Notes: a model not told the origin generated them from the letters alone. Shown: positions 38,309-47,254, numbered from the stretch's first letter. The stretch: DNA of 64,000 nt from an uncultured Acidobacteriaceae bacterium (GCA_903904755.1 CAIVDV010000008.1:1-64000); one strand, 5' to 3'. A program made the numbers and translations.

Positions 38309-39643
38309 GTGAAAGTGATTGCCCGCATTGCCTTGATTCCCTGCCTTGCCGCCGCCTGTATGGGGATGGCTCAGACCGGCGTAACCGCGCCCGCAACCGT
38401 GTATGTGAAGGCGGGACACCTGTTTGATGCCACCAGCGATACGCTGCGCGACAACGTTGTTGTGGTGGTGACAGGAGAACGGATTGTGAAGGTGGCCGCA
38501 TCGGGTGAGGTGGCGATTCCGGCTGGGGCCACGGTGGTGGACCTGAGCAAGGCGTGGGTGCTGCCGGGGCTGATTGATTGCCACACGCATCTGCAAGCGC
38601 GGGCGGACAAGTATGACCCAATCAACGAGGTGAAGCAGACACCGTTTGATGGGGGATTCAATGGAGTGGTGAATGCGCGGACGACGCTGATGGCAGGTTT
38701 CACGGGAGTTCGGGATGTGGGGTCGGAGCCGTTCTTTGCGGTGGATTTGCGTAAGGCGATTGACTCGGGCTACATTGTGGGGCCGCGGGTGGTGGCGAGT
38801 GGGCCGGGAATTTCGATTACGGGCGGACATGGAGACATGAACGGGTTTGCGCCTGCGGTGAGCAACATGATGTATCCGGCGGAGAAGGATTATGCGATTG
38901 CGGACGGGCCGGATGAAGTGCGGCGGGTAGTGCGGAAGCAGATCAAGTACGGGGTGGATGTGATCAAGATATTGGCGACGGGCGGGGTGCTGAGCGCGGG
39001 CGACAAGCCGGGGGCGGAGCAGTTTACCTACGAGGAGCTGAAGGTGGCGGCGGATGAGGCGCACCGGGCAGGGCGAAAGATTGCGGCGCACGCGCACGGA
39101 ACCGAGGGCATCAAAGATGCGGTTCGGGCGGGAATTGACTCGATTGAGCATGGAAGCCTGATTGACGCCGAGGGGATTGCGCTGATGAAGGAACATGGGA
39201 CGTATTTGGTTGCGGATATTTATAACGACGACTACATTCTGGGCAAGGCGATTGAGTTTGGATTGCCGAAGGAGAATGTGGACAAGGAGAAGATGGTGGG
39301 CCGGCTGCAGCGGGAGAACTTTGCCAAGGCGGTGGCGGCGGGTGTGAAGATTGCGTTTGGGACCGATGCCGGTGTGTATCCGCATGGGGACAATGCCAAG
39401 CAGTTCTACTACATGGTGAAGTTCGGGATGACGCCGGCGGGCGCGATTCGGGCGGCGACGCAGAGCGCGGCGGACCTGATTGACCGGGCGGCGGATGAGG
39501 GGACGGTGGAGGCGGGGAAGTTTGCCGACATGATTGCGGTGAGCGCGAATCCGCTGGAGAACGTGACGGTGCTGGAGCATGTGGGGTTTGTGATGAAGGG
39601 CGGCAAGGTGTACAAGGATGAGTTGGGAGCCGCCAAGCCGTAG
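38309..39643 (+). CDS. Secreted amidohydrolase (metal-dependent, Xaa-Pro dipeptidase-like)
   Basis: 444 aa; GTG start at 38309 with GAGGAG seven nt upstream; signal peptide MKVIARIALIPCLAAACMGMAQ. TIM-barrel amidohydrolase with LPGLIDCHTHL (metal-binding HxH), the carboxylated-Lys segment VDVIKILATGGVLS, IAAHAHGTEGI, SIEHGSLI and the metal Asp in AFGTDAGVYPHG. Best resembles periplasmic imidazolonepropionase-like or prolidase-like enzymes; substrate unknown, probably a peptide or cyclic amide. Divergent from the DUF3857 gene. Confidence 0.87.
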   Translation: MKVIARIALIPCLAAACMGMAQTGVTAPATVYVKAGHLFDATSDTLRDNVVVVVTGERIVKVAASGEVAIPAGATVVDLSKAWVLPGLIDCHTHLQARADKYDPINEVKQTPFDGGFNGVVNARTTLMAGFTGVRDVGSEPFFAVDLRKAIDSGYIVGPRVVASGPGISITGGHGDMNGFAPAVSNMMYPAEKDYAIADGPDEVRRVVRKQIKYGVDVIKILATGGVLSAGDKPGAEQFTYEELKVAADEAHRAGRKIAAHAHGTEGIKDAVRAGIDSIEHGSLIDAEGIALMKEHGTYLVADIYNDDYILGKAIEFGLPKENVDKEKMVGRLQRENFAKAVAAGVKIAFGTDAGVYPHGDNAKQFYYMVKFGMTPAGAIRAATQSAADLIDRAADEGTVEAGKFADMIAVSANPLENVTVLEHVGFVMKGGKVYKDELGAAKP

Positions 39644-39671
39644 TTTATTGAGAAAACCTCGAAGGAAGGAG

Positions 39672-39705
39672 GGGGCGTGGCGGCGGAATGTGCCACGCCC
39701 CTTTT
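39672..39705 (+). terminator. Intrinsic terminator of the amidohydrolase gene
   Basis: 10-bp stem GGGGCGTGGC (39672-39681) / GCCACGCCCC (39692-39701), 10-nt loop, followed by TTTT. Confidence 0.88.
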
Positions 39706-39725
39706 GGCGTTTGGGTCTGGAAAAT

Positions 39726-39754
39726 TTGACCGTGCTGGAATATGTTTCGATAAA
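39726..39754 (+). promoter_or_regulatory. Sigma70-like promoter of the carotenoid operon
   Basis: TTGACC (39726-39731), 17-nt spacer, GATAAA (39749-39754): 5/6 and 4/6 consensus matches, just after the upstream terminator. Predicted leader of about 125 nt before the first gene. Confidence 0.55.
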
Positions 39755-39887
39755 AGTGAATCCAGCGGAATTGCCGGGGAATCTCTTGGATGCAGGCGCA
39801 ACCAGGCCGAGTGGCAGGGAATCGTAGTGACGAGTGGTAAAGAGAAGGCTCTGCAGAGCGCAAAATACAAGAAGAGCAGGACACTGT

Positions 39888-41465
39888 ATGCCGGGAATCG
39901 GAAAGCAAGGTAAGCGGACGGACAGGGTAGTAATTGTGGGCGCGGGGCCGGGTGGACTGGCCAGCGCTATGCTGCTGGCCAAGGCCGGCGTTCAGGTGAC
40001 CGTGGTGGAAAAGCGCGGGAAAGTGGGCGGCCGGACGGCGACGATTGAGCAGGACGGCTTCCAGTTTGATATTGGGCCGACGTTCTTCCTGTACCCGCAG
40101 GTTCTGCGGGAGATTTTTGCGGCGACCGGGCACTCCCTGGAAAAGGAAGTGCCCATGGTGCGGCTGGATCCGCAGTACCGTCTGGTGTTTGGGGGCGGTG
40201 GGCAACTGGATGCGACCTCAGACGTGGAGCGGATGAAGGCGGAGATGGCGCGGATCAGCCCGCGGGATGCTGAGAAGCTGGACCAGTACTTCCGGGACAA
40301 CCGGAAGAAGCTGGAGCGGTTTGCGCCGATTCTGCAGACACCGTTTGAGAGCTGGCGCGACCTGATGCGGCCGGAGATGCTGAAGCTGCTGCCGCTGGTG
40401 CGGCCGTGGCGGAGCCTGGACGACGACCTGAAGAGCCACTTTGAGGATGAGCGGATTCGGCTGGGATTCAGCTTCCAGTCGAAGTACCTGGGGATGAGCC
40501 CGTTCAGCTGTCCGAGTTTGTTCAGCATTTTGTCGTTTCTGGAATACGAGCACGGGGTGTTTCACCCGATTGGCGGGTGCGGTGCAGTAACGCAGGCGAT
40601 GGCGCGGATTGCGACGGAGATGGGCGTGACGATACAGCTCGATACTCCGGTGGAAGAGCTGGTGTTTGAAGGGCGCAGGGCGGTGGGCGTACGCACGGCC
40701 AACGAGACGCTGAAGGCGGATGCGGTGGTGATGAATGCCGATTTTGCGCAGGCGGCGCAGCGGCTGATTCCGAACCATCTGCGGCGGCGATGGACGAACG
40801 AGAAGATTCAGAAGAAGCGGTTCAGCTGCTCGACCTTCATGATGTATCTGGGGATTGAGGGCAGCTATGACGAGGCGGCGCACCACACGATTTATCTCTC
40901 AAAGAACTACCAGCAGAATCTGCAGGACATTGAGAAGAATCATCGGCTGACGATGGAAGACCCGAGCTTTTATGTGCAGAATGCGTGTGTGACAGACCCG
41001 AGCCTGGCTCCGGAGGGGATGAGCACGCTGTATGTGCTGGTTCCGGTGACGCATGAGAGTGCAAATGTGGACTGGGCGAAGCAGGAGCAGGACTTCCGGG
41101 CGCTGGCGCTGAAGCAGCTGGGCAAGCTGGGAATGACGGATGTGGAGCGGCGAATCCGGGTGGAAAAGCGGATGACCCCGGCGACGTGGGATACGAATTT
41201 TGGGCTGCACATGGGGGCGACATTCAGCATGGCTCACTCGCTGGACCAGATGCTGCACCTGCGACCGCATAACCGGTTTGAGGACCTGGACGGAGTGTAC
41301 CTGGTGGGTGGAGGGACGCATCCGGGGAGCGGGTTACCGGTGATATTTGAGTCGGCCCGGATCAGTTCGCGGCTGTTGCTGAACGACCTGGAACTGGAGC
41401 CGAAGTGGCACCATTCCCCACAGATGGAACAAAGCGCGGTATTTGGCACGGCGCGCCAGGCCTGA
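39888..41465 (+). CDS. CrtI/CrtN-family carotenoid desaturase or oxidase (first copy)
   Basis: 525 aa from ATG 39888. FAD-binding Rossmann motif VVIVGAGPGGLASAMLLAKAG at the N terminus, then EKRGKVGGRTATIEQDGFQFDIGPTFFLYP, typical of phytoene/diapophytoene desaturases; GVFHPIGGCGAVTQAMA in the middle; C-terminal flavin motif GVYLVGGGTHPGSGLPVIFESARI. Acts on a polyene hydrocarbon. Opens a six-gene unit. The family includes desaturases (CrtN) and terminal methyl oxidases (CrtP/CrtNb); which of the two copies here does which step is not decidable by eye. Confidence 0.88.
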   Translation: MPGIGKQGKRTDRVVIVGAGPGGLASAMLLAKAGVQVTVVEKRGKVGGRTATIEQDGFQFDIGPTFFLYPQVLREIFAATGHSLEKEVPMVRLDPQYRLVFGGGGQLDATSDVERMKAEMARISPRDAEKLDQYFRDNRKKLERFAPILQTPFESWRDLMRPEMLKLLPLVRPWRSLDDDLKSHFEDERIRLGFSFQSKYLGMSPFSCPSLFSILSFLEYEHGVFHPIGGCGAVTQAMARIATEMGVTIQLDTPVEELVFEGRRAVGVRTANETLKADAVVMNADFAQAAQRLIPNHLRRRWTNEKIQKKRFSCSTFMMYLGIEGSYDEAAHHTIYLSKNYQQNLQDIEKNHRLTMEDPSFYVQNACVTDPSLAPEGMSTLYVLVPVTHESANVDWAKQEQDFRALALKQLGKLGMTDVERRIRVEKRMTPATWDTNFGLHMGATFSMAHSLDQMLHLRPHNRFEDLDGVYLVGGGTHPGSGLPVIFESARISSRLLLNDLELEPKWHHSPQMEQSAVFGTARQA

Positions 41466-41487
41466 AGAGCAAAGCGGGAGAGACAGC

Positions 41488-42933
41488 GTGAGCAGGCTGG
41501 AGCTGGAGAGCACGAGATTGGCGCAGCGACGGTGGGAGGCAGCTCCCCTGGCGAACCGGCTACGCGTGCTGGGAAGGTTCCGACGGCTGGCGGCTGACGG
41601 GGCACGTGAGCTGGCAGAGAGGGTGCCTACACGGCTGGCGGGCGCGCTGAGCCGTACGGTGGCGGACACGCTGGTGAGCGAAGTGCTGCCACTGATTGAG
41701 GCCTGCCGGTTCCTGGACCGGGAATCGGGGCGGATTCTGCGGACGCGGGAGCTGGGCGGCGAGGGGCGGCCGGTTTGGCTGGGCAGGGTTGAGGCGCAGG
41801 TGGAGCGCGCGCCGTGGGGCGTTGTGCTGGTGATAGCGGCGGCGAATTATCCTCTGCTGCTGGCCGGGGTGCAGACGGTGCAGGCGCTGGTGGCGGGCAA
41901 TGCCGTGATTTGGAAGCCTGCTCCGGGAACTGAGGCGGTGGCCTTTGCGATGCGGACACTGCTGCTGGAGGCGGGGCTGGAGCCGGAGTTGCTGACGGTG
42001 TTGGATGCGAGTGTAGCGGCGGCGGAAGAAGCGATTGCGGCGAGAGTGGATTTTGTGGCGGTGACGGGGTCGCCGGCGACGGGCCGGGCAGTGCTGCGGC
42101 AACTGGCCGAGACGGTGACGCCGGCGGTGCTGGAGCTTTCCGGCTGTGATGCGGTGATGGTGTTGCCGGGTGCGGATTTGAGGCACGTGGTGGAGGCGAT
42201 GAGCTTTGGGCTCCGCTTCAATGGGTCGTTTACGTGCATGGCGCCTAGAAGGATTTTGCTGGCTGGGCTAAGCGCAGGTGAAGCGGATTTTGTGGAGGCT
42301 GGGCTGACGAAGGCGCTGGCAGGGCTGAAGCCGGTGGAGTTGAGCGAGGCAGGCCGGGTGCTGCTGGGAGATTTAGTGGAAGATGCGCGGGCGCAGGGCG
42401 CAACGGTGGCTGTGAATGGACTGCGCGAGGGCGAGCAACAGGCGGGCGCGACGCTGGTGCTGGGCGCGACGCCGGCGATGGTTGTGATGCGGAGCGAGGT
42501 GTTTGCGCCTGTAGTGAGCGTGATGCGGACGGCGAGCGTGGGCGAGGCGATAGCGGCGGATGCGGTGTGCCCGTTTGGGTTGACCGCAGCGATTTTTGGC
42601 CGGGAGCGCGAGGCTCGGGCGGTAGCGGGGCGACTGCGAGTTGGGAATGTGCTGATCAACGATGTGATTGCGCCGACGGCGGACTGCCGGGTGAGCTTTG
42701 GCGGGCGCGGGGGCAGTGGCTACGGCGTGACGCGGGGGGCCGAAGGGCTGCTGGCGATGACGACGCCGAAGACGATACAGGTACGGCGAGGACGGCCGAA
42801 GCGGGCATATGAAGTGACCGGTGATGGGCATATTGAGCTGTTTGCCGGGCTGACCCAACTGCTGCATGGTGGATGGGGGAAGAAGTTTGCGGGATTGCGG
42901 CGGCTGATGGCTGCTGCGAGGAATTTGCAGTAA
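41488..42933 (+). CDS. Aldehyde dehydrogenase, probably carotenoid aldehyde (CrtNc-like)
   Basis: 481 aa from GTG 41488, GGGAGAG seven nt upstream and 22 nt after the previous stop; an in-frame ATG at 41443 overlaps the upstream gene. NAD(P)-dependent ALDH fold: VVLVIAAANYPLLL near 110, VAGNAVIWKPAPGTEAVAFA (cofactor), VTGSPATGRAV, catalytic Glu in LELSGCDAV near 225, catalytic Cys in FNGSFTCMAPRRI near 250, and late FGGRGGSGYGVTRG. Sitting between two carotenoid oxidoreductases, it most likely oxidises a terminal carotenoid aldehyde to the acid, as in the staphyloxanthin and methyl-diaponeurosporenoate pathways (established for those systems; inferred here). Confidence 0.85.
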   Translation: MSRLELESTRLAQRRWEAAPLANRLRVLGRFRRLAADGARELAERVPTRLAGALSRTVADTLVSEVLPLIEACRFLDRESGRILRTRELGGEGRPVWLGRVEAQVERAPWGVVLVIAAANYPLLLAGVQTVQALVAGNAVIWKPAPGTEAVAFAMRTLLLEAGLEPELLTVLDASVAAAEEAIAARVDFVAVTGSPATGRAVLRQLAETVTPAVLELSGCDAVMVLPGADLRHVVEAMSFGLRFNGSFTCMAPRRILLAGLSAGEADFVEAGLTKALAGLKPVELSEAGRVLLGDLVEDARAQGATVAVNGLREGEQQAGATLVLGATPAMVVMRSEVFAPVVSVMRTASVGEAIAADAVCPFGLTAAIFGREREARAVAGRLRVGNVLINDVIAPTADCRVSFGGRGGSGYGVTRGAEGLLAMTTPKTIQVRRGRPKRAYEVTGDGHIELFAGLTQLLHGGWGKKFAGLRRLMAAARNLQ

Positions 42934-42962
42934 TACGAGTTTGAAGTCAAGGAGTGGAGCGT

Positions 42963-44510
42963 ATGAAGGTTGCAGTGATTGGTTCGGGTTTGGGTGGTTT
43001 GTCGGCAGCGGCGACGCTGGCTGCGCGCGGCTACCAGGTGGAAGTGTTTGAGAAAAATCCGTGGCTGGGCGGCAAGGCTGCGGAGATTCATGAAGAGGGT
43101 TTCCGATTTGATATGGGGCCGACAATTCTGATTCGTCCGTCGGTGCTGCGGCGGATTTTTGCGGAGGCGGGCCGGAAGCTGGAGGACTATCTGGACATGG
43201 TCCGGCTGGATCCGCAGTGGCGATGCTTTTTTGAAGATGGGCTGGTGCTGGACCTGGAGGACAACCTGCAGGCGATGGCGACAAGCCTGGACAAGCTGAA
43301 GCCGGGGATGGGGAAGGGCTTTCTGGACTTCCAGGAGCTGAGCGAGCAACTGCATGAGATCAGCAACAAGTTCTTTTTCTGGAAGCCTGTGGGGACGATG
43401 CTGGACACCTTCGAGTTGAAGGGTGCGTTCCAACTGGAGGTGCTGAAAGACGTGATGAAGATGCGCCTGGGGAAGACAGTAGGCGGCACGATTCGCGAGT
43501 ACATTCCGGATCCGCGTGTGGCGCAGATGCTGGACCACTACACGCAATATGTGGGGTCGTCTCCGGATGCTTCGCCAGCAATTTTGTGCGCGATTGGGCA
43601 TATGCAGTCGGAAGAGGGCATCTGGTATCCGATGGGCGGCACGCGTGCGGTTCCGGAGGCGCTGGTGAAACTTGGCCGGGAGTTGGGCGTGGTGTATCAC
43701 CCGTCAACGGAAGTGGAGCGCCTGCTGATTGAGGGCGGCAAGACGACGGGACTGACGACGACCGCGGGCGATGTACTGCGATTTGACGCGGTGGTTTCGA
43801 ACGAAGATGCGGTGCGGACGTACCGGGAGCTGATTGGCGGACCCGTGGCGGCGAAGTTTGAGAAGGAGCGCGGGTACGAACCAGCGTGCAGCGGTGTGGT
43901 GCTGTACCTGGGGCTGAACAAACGGTATGACCACCTGGCGCACCACTGCTTTGTGTTTTCGCGCGACCCGCACGAGGAGTTCCGGAGCATTTATGAACTG
44001 GGGCAGCCAGCGCCGGACCCGACGTGCTATCTGGCATCGACGACGCGGACCGAAGGGGCGACTGCGCCTGAGGGCGGGGATGCGCTGTATGTGCTGGTAC
44101 ATACGCCGTATCTGCGGCCGGAGCACAACTGGGATGAGATGTTCCCGAAGTATCGGCAGGTGATTTTGGACAAGCTGAAGCGGACAGCGGGAATGCCGGA
44201 CCTGGAAGATCGAATTGTCTTTGAGCGGAAGCTGACCCCGGTGGACATCCACAACCGGTACAAAGTCCTGAACGGAGCAATTTACGGGTTGGCGAGCCAT
44301 GGGAAGTGGAATGGCGCGTTCAAGCCTTCGAACCGGCGGCGGGATGTGGACGGGCTGTTTTTGGCCGGGGGCGCGGCGCATCCGGGACCGGGAATGCCGA
44401 TGGTGATGATGTCGGGCTGGATTGCGGCGGATGCGCTGGACCAGCGGTACCGGGGTGAGGCGGCTGTGGCAGCGCGGCGACGTGTGGAAGCCGAGCTGGC
44501 GGCTGTATAA
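42963..44510 (+). CDS. CrtI/CrtN-family carotenoid desaturase or oxidase (second copy)
   Basis: 515 aa; ATG 42963 with AAGGAG eight nt upstream, 29 nt after the ALDH gene. VAVIGSGLGGLSAAATLAARG (FAD), EKNPWLGGKAAEIHEEGFRFDMGPT, GIWYPMGGTRAVPEALVKLG and the C-terminal GLFLAGGAAHPGPGMPMVMMSGW. Only distantly similar to the first copy, so they likely catalyse different steps. Followed seven nt later by the acyltransferase gene. Confidence 0.88.
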   Translation: MKVAVIGSGLGGLSAAATLAARGYQVEVFEKNPWLGGKAAEIHEEGFRFDMGPTILIRPSVLRRIFAEAGRKLEDYLDMVRLDPQWRCFFEDGLVLDLEDNLQAMATSLDKLKPGMGKGFLDFQELSEQLHEISNKFFFWKPVGTMLDTFELKGAFQLEVLKDVMKMRLGKTVGGTIREYIPDPRVAQMLDHYTQYVGSSPDASPAILCAIGHMQSEEGIWYPMGGTRAVPEALVKLGRELGVVYHPSTEVERLLIEGGKTTGLTTTAGDVLRFDAVVSNEDAVRTYRELIGGPVAAKFEKERGYEPACSGVVLYLGLNKRYDHLAHHCFVFSRDPHEEFRSIYELGQPAPDPTCYLASTTRTEGATAPEGGDALYVLVHTPYLRPEHNWDEMFPKYRQVILDKLKRTAGMPDLEDRIVFERKLTPVDIHNRYKVLNGAIYGLASHGKWNGAFKPSNRRRDVDGLFLAGGAAHPGPGMPMVMMSGWIAADALDQRYRGEAAVAARRRVEAELAAV

Positions 44511-44517
44511 CGGAGGC

Positions 44518-45339
44518 ATGGCGCAACCTGTCAAATCCGATGGACGAGCAGCGGGCGGGGCGAAGGAGCTGAGGCGACCTTCGCCCCGCGCTCTTGCGCT
44601 GTTTCGCATGTATGCGCGGTGGTATATGCGGCGGCACTTCCACGCGATACGGGTAGCGAATGCGCAGCGGATACCGCAGCATGCTGAGCGGCTGATTGTG
44701 TTTGGAAACCATGCGAGCTGGTGGGATCCGCTGACGGCGCTGCTGCTGGCGGAGGCGGTGCTGCCGGGGCGGGAGCACTATGCGCCGATGGATGAGACGG
44801 CGCTGAAGAACTATGCGATTTTCAAGCCGATGGGTTTCTTCCCGGTAGAGAACGGGACGGCACGAGGGGCGGTACAGCTGCTGCGGGCAGGGGAAGAGAT
44901 TTTTGAGCGCGGGGGAGCACTGTGGATTACGCCGGAGAGCCAGTTCCAGGATGTGCGGACCCGTCCGGTGACCTTCAAACAGGGGCTGGGCAAGCTCATG
45001 ACGCGGCAGGGCCGGATGACGTGTGTGCCGCTGGGGATTGAGTACACGTTCTGGGATGAGCGGCTGCCGGAAGTGCTGATCAACATTGGCGAACCGCTTG
45101 AGATTGCTGACGGGACGATGGAAGAGACGCAGACGTGGACGAACCTGCTGAGCTATGCGATGGCGGCGACGCTGGATGAACTGGCGCTGCTGGCCGAGGC
45201 CCGGGACCCGGGGGGATTTATCGCGATTCTGGAGGGCGGCGGGGGGATTGGAGGGGTGTATGAGCTGTGGCAGAGGGTAAAGGCTGCGGTGACAGGGCGG
45301 GAGTATCACCACAACCATGGGAGTCTGCACAAGCGATGA
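44518..45339 (+). CDS. PlsC-like acyltransferase of the carotenoid operon
   Basis: 273 aa. HxxxxD acyltransferase motif in FGNHASWWDP near 63-72, then GFFPVENG and the second conserved block WITPESQFQD, and VPLGIEYTFWDERLPEV. Membrane-associated lysophosphatidate-acyltransferase fold. In this context it could acylate a glycosyl carotenoid, analogous in role to CrtO of staphyloxanthin (not homologous with certainty). ATG 44518 has GGAGG directly adjacent, an unusually short spacing. Its stop overlaps the next start (ATGA). Confidence 0.85.
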   Translation: MAQPVKSDGRAAGGAKELRRPSPRALALFRMYARWYMRRHFHAIRVANAQRIPQHAERLIVFGNHASWWDPLTALLLAEAVLPGREHYAPMDETALKNYAIFKPMGFFPVENGTARGAVQLLRAGEEIFERGGALWITPESQFQDVRTRPVTFKQGLGKLMTRQGRMTCVPLGIEYTFWDERLPEVLINIGEPLEIADGTMEETQTWTNLLSYAMAATLDELALLAEARDPGGFIAILEGGGGIGGVYELWQRVKAAVTGREYHHNHGSLHKR

Positions 45340-46469
45340 TGACAACTTTGGAGTGGGCGGCGAAGGTGTGTGCGGGAGCGGCGGCGCTGCCGGCGGCAAT
45401 GTTTGCTGTGAATGTTTGGCTGTTTGGGCGGCCGCGGGCGAGAGGCGGAAAGCTGGCGGCAGTGAGCGTGCTGATTCCGGCGCGGAATGAGGAGCTGTCA
45501 ATTGGAGACGCGGCTCGATGCGTGGTGCGGTCGCGGGGCGTTGAGCTGGAGCTGATCATTCTGGACGACGGGTCGACGGACAGCACTGTGGCCGAAGCGT
45601 GGAAGGCGGTGGGGAAATGGCCGCATCTGCGGGTGGAGGCGGCACCACCATTGCCCGCGGGATGGAATGGGAAGCAGCATGCGTGCTGGGTACTGGCTGG
45701 GCTGGCCCGGTATGAGGTGTTGTGCTTCCTGGATGCGGATGTGCGGCTGGGGCCAGAGGCACTGGCGCGGACGGTGAGCGAGCTGGAGCAGCATGAGGTG
45801 GAGCTGGTGTCTGGGTTCCCGAGGCAGGAGACGAGGACCTTCCTGGAGTGGCTGCTGCTGCCGCTGATCCACTTCGTACTGCTGGGGTTCCTGCCGATGG
45901 TGGGGGAGCGGTGGGGGAGAAGTGCGGGGTTTGCGGCGGGGTGTGGGCAGTACATGATGGTGCGGAAGGATGCGTATCTTGCCGCTGGGGGGCATGCGGC
46001 GATACGGACGACGATGCATGACGGGCTGCTGCTACCGCAGCGGATGCGGGCGGCGGGGTTCCGGACGCGGGTGTACGACCTGAGCCGGGATGCGGTGTGC
46101 CGGATGTACCGGAATGCCGGGGAGGTGTGGCGGGGGCTGGCCAAGAACGCCACGGAGGGGATGGCTGCGCCAGGGCGGATCTGGGTGTTTACCGTGCTGC
46201 TGGGATTGGGGCAGGTGCTGCCACTGCCGGTGCTGGTGTGGGCGTGGGCTGTCGGCGATGGGCCGGCGATGCGATGGGCGGCAGCGGCGGTGGGACTGGG
46301 ATATGCGGTGCGGTTGGCGATGGCGGGGCGGTATGGGCAGAGCTGGCGAGGGGCGTTGTTGCATCCTGTGGGGATGCTGGTGACACTGGTGCTGCAGTGG
46401 TGGGCGCTGGGGCGGAAGGTGGCGGGGAAGCCGGCGACGTGGAAGCAGCGGGAGTATACGGTTGGGTAG
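45336..46469 (+). CDS. Family 2 glycosyltransferase (CrtQ-like)
   Basis: 377 aa. GT-A fold: SVLIPARNEELSIGDAARC, LIILDDGSTD, CFLDADVRL (DxD metal site), PLPAGWNGKQHACWVLA, AGCGQYMMVRKDAYLAAGG and a C-terminal pair or more of membrane spans. N-terminal span 8-30. This combination is characteristic of CrtQ-type enzymes that glycosylate carotenoid acids. Start at ATG 45336, overlapping the acyltransferase stop; ATG 45339 is equally possible. Overlaps the next gene by 8 nt. Confidence 0.86.
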   Translation: MMTTLEWAAKVCAGAAALPAAMFAVNVWLFGRPRARGGKLAAVSVLIPARNEELSIGDAARCVVRSRGVELELIILDDGSTDSTVAEAWKAVGKWPHLRVEAAPPLPAGWNGKQHACWVLAGLARYEVLCFLDADVRLGPEALARTVSELEQHEVELVSGFPRQETRTFLEWLLLPLIHFVLLGFLPMVGERWGRSAGFAAGCGQYMMVRKDAYLAAGGHAAIRTTMHDGLLLPQRMRAAGFRTRVYDLSRDAVCRMYRNAGEVWRGLAKNATEGMAAPGRIWVFTVLLGLGQVLPLPVLVWAWAVGDGPAMRWAAAAVGLGYAVRLAMAGRYGQSWRGALLHPVGMLVTLVLQWWALGRKVAGKPATWKQREYTVG

Positions 46470-47097
46470 CAGGTGGCGGGTTTGGGGGCTGAGCCTGGTG
46501 CTGGTGCTGCCAGGGATGTGCGTTGGGCAGGCGGCGAAGGACGGTTATGCCGAGCGGCTGAAGGCGGCGCGGGCGGCGTACTTCCGTGTGGTTGAGGGGA
46601 ACGACCGTGCGGCGGATGCGGAGGCGCACCGGCTGCTGGAGGCGATGGAGAAGGCGTATCCGGGAGATGCGGTGGTGAAGGCTTATCAGGGAAGCCTGGA
46701 GCTGCTGGATGTGGCGCATGACTGGCGGATATGGAACCTGAAGCGGCAGTCGGATGAGGGATTGGCGCTGCTGGATGCTGCGGTGGCACAGGCTCCGGAT
46801 GCGCCGGAAGCGCGATTTTTGAGGGCGGCGACGAGCTGGCATTTGCCGGGGTTTTATCATCGGCGGGCGCAGTGCGAGGCGGATTTTGCAGTGCTTGCGC
46901 CGCGGGCGGAGCGGGATGCCCGGGAGGGTCGATTGCCTCCGGAGTTGGCCGCTGCGGTGGAGAACTATTGGGGGCAGATTTTGGCGGACCGCAAGGATTG
47001 GGCGGGGGCGCGAGCGGCGTTTGGGGCGGCGGTACGCATTGCGGCAGCAAGCCCGGCGGGCGTTGAGGCGGCGAAGCGGTTGCGGGAGATGAAGTAA
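46462..47097 (+). CDS. Exported TPR-like protein, last gene of the carotenoid operon
   Basis: 211 aa; TTG start within the end of the glycosyltransferase gene. Signal peptide (RVWGLSLVLVLPGMCVGQ), then helical repeats: AARAAYFRVVEGNDRAADAEAHRLLEAM, DAAVAQAPDAPEARFLRA, NYWGQILADRKDWAGARAAFGAAV. Periplasmic scaffolding protein of unknown role; the overlap with the pathway genes suggests it belongs to the pathway, perhaps in pigment transport. No family known to me. Repeat family A copy 2 starts at its stop codon. Confidence 0.7.
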   Translation: MGSRWRVWGLSLVLVLPGMCVGQAAKDGYAERLKAARAAYFRVVEGNDRAADAEAHRLLEAMEKAYPGDAVVKAYQGSLELLDVAHDWRIWNLKRQSDEGLALLDAAVAQAPDAPEARFLRAATSWHLPGFYHRRAQCEADFAVLAPRAERDAREGRLPPELAAAVENYWGQILADRKDWAGARAAFGAAVRIAAASPAGVEAAKRLREMK

Positions 47098-47213
47098 AAA
47101 GGGGGGGGGGTGGGGTGTTTTTTGCGGGAAATCTCTCCTAACCTGTTTCGTTTCTTTTACCTGCGAGGTGGTTACCTGGTTGCAAAATGGGTGTTTTTGT
47201 GCGCTTTTGGGGT
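47096..47213 (+). repeat. Interspersed repeat family A, copy 2
   Basis: Starts at the stop codon of the preceding gene: A5 (47096-47100), G10-T-G4-T (47101-47116), TGTTTTTTGCGGG (47116-47128), 38 nt, GGTGGTTACCTGG (47167-47179), 14 nt, TTTTTGTGCGCTTTTGGGG (47194-47212). Same motif order as 27791-27920 in inverse orientation; both copies sit downstream of genes in sense. Confidence 0.7.
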
Positions 47214-47254
47214 GCATTTTGCGCGCTGTTGCTGAGGTGAAGGGGTGAGGTGAT

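Noticed and set aside
47101-47110. Run of ten G as a sequencing error
   Set aside because: A comparable G-run with the same flanking motifs occurs in the other family A copy, so the run is part of the repeat.
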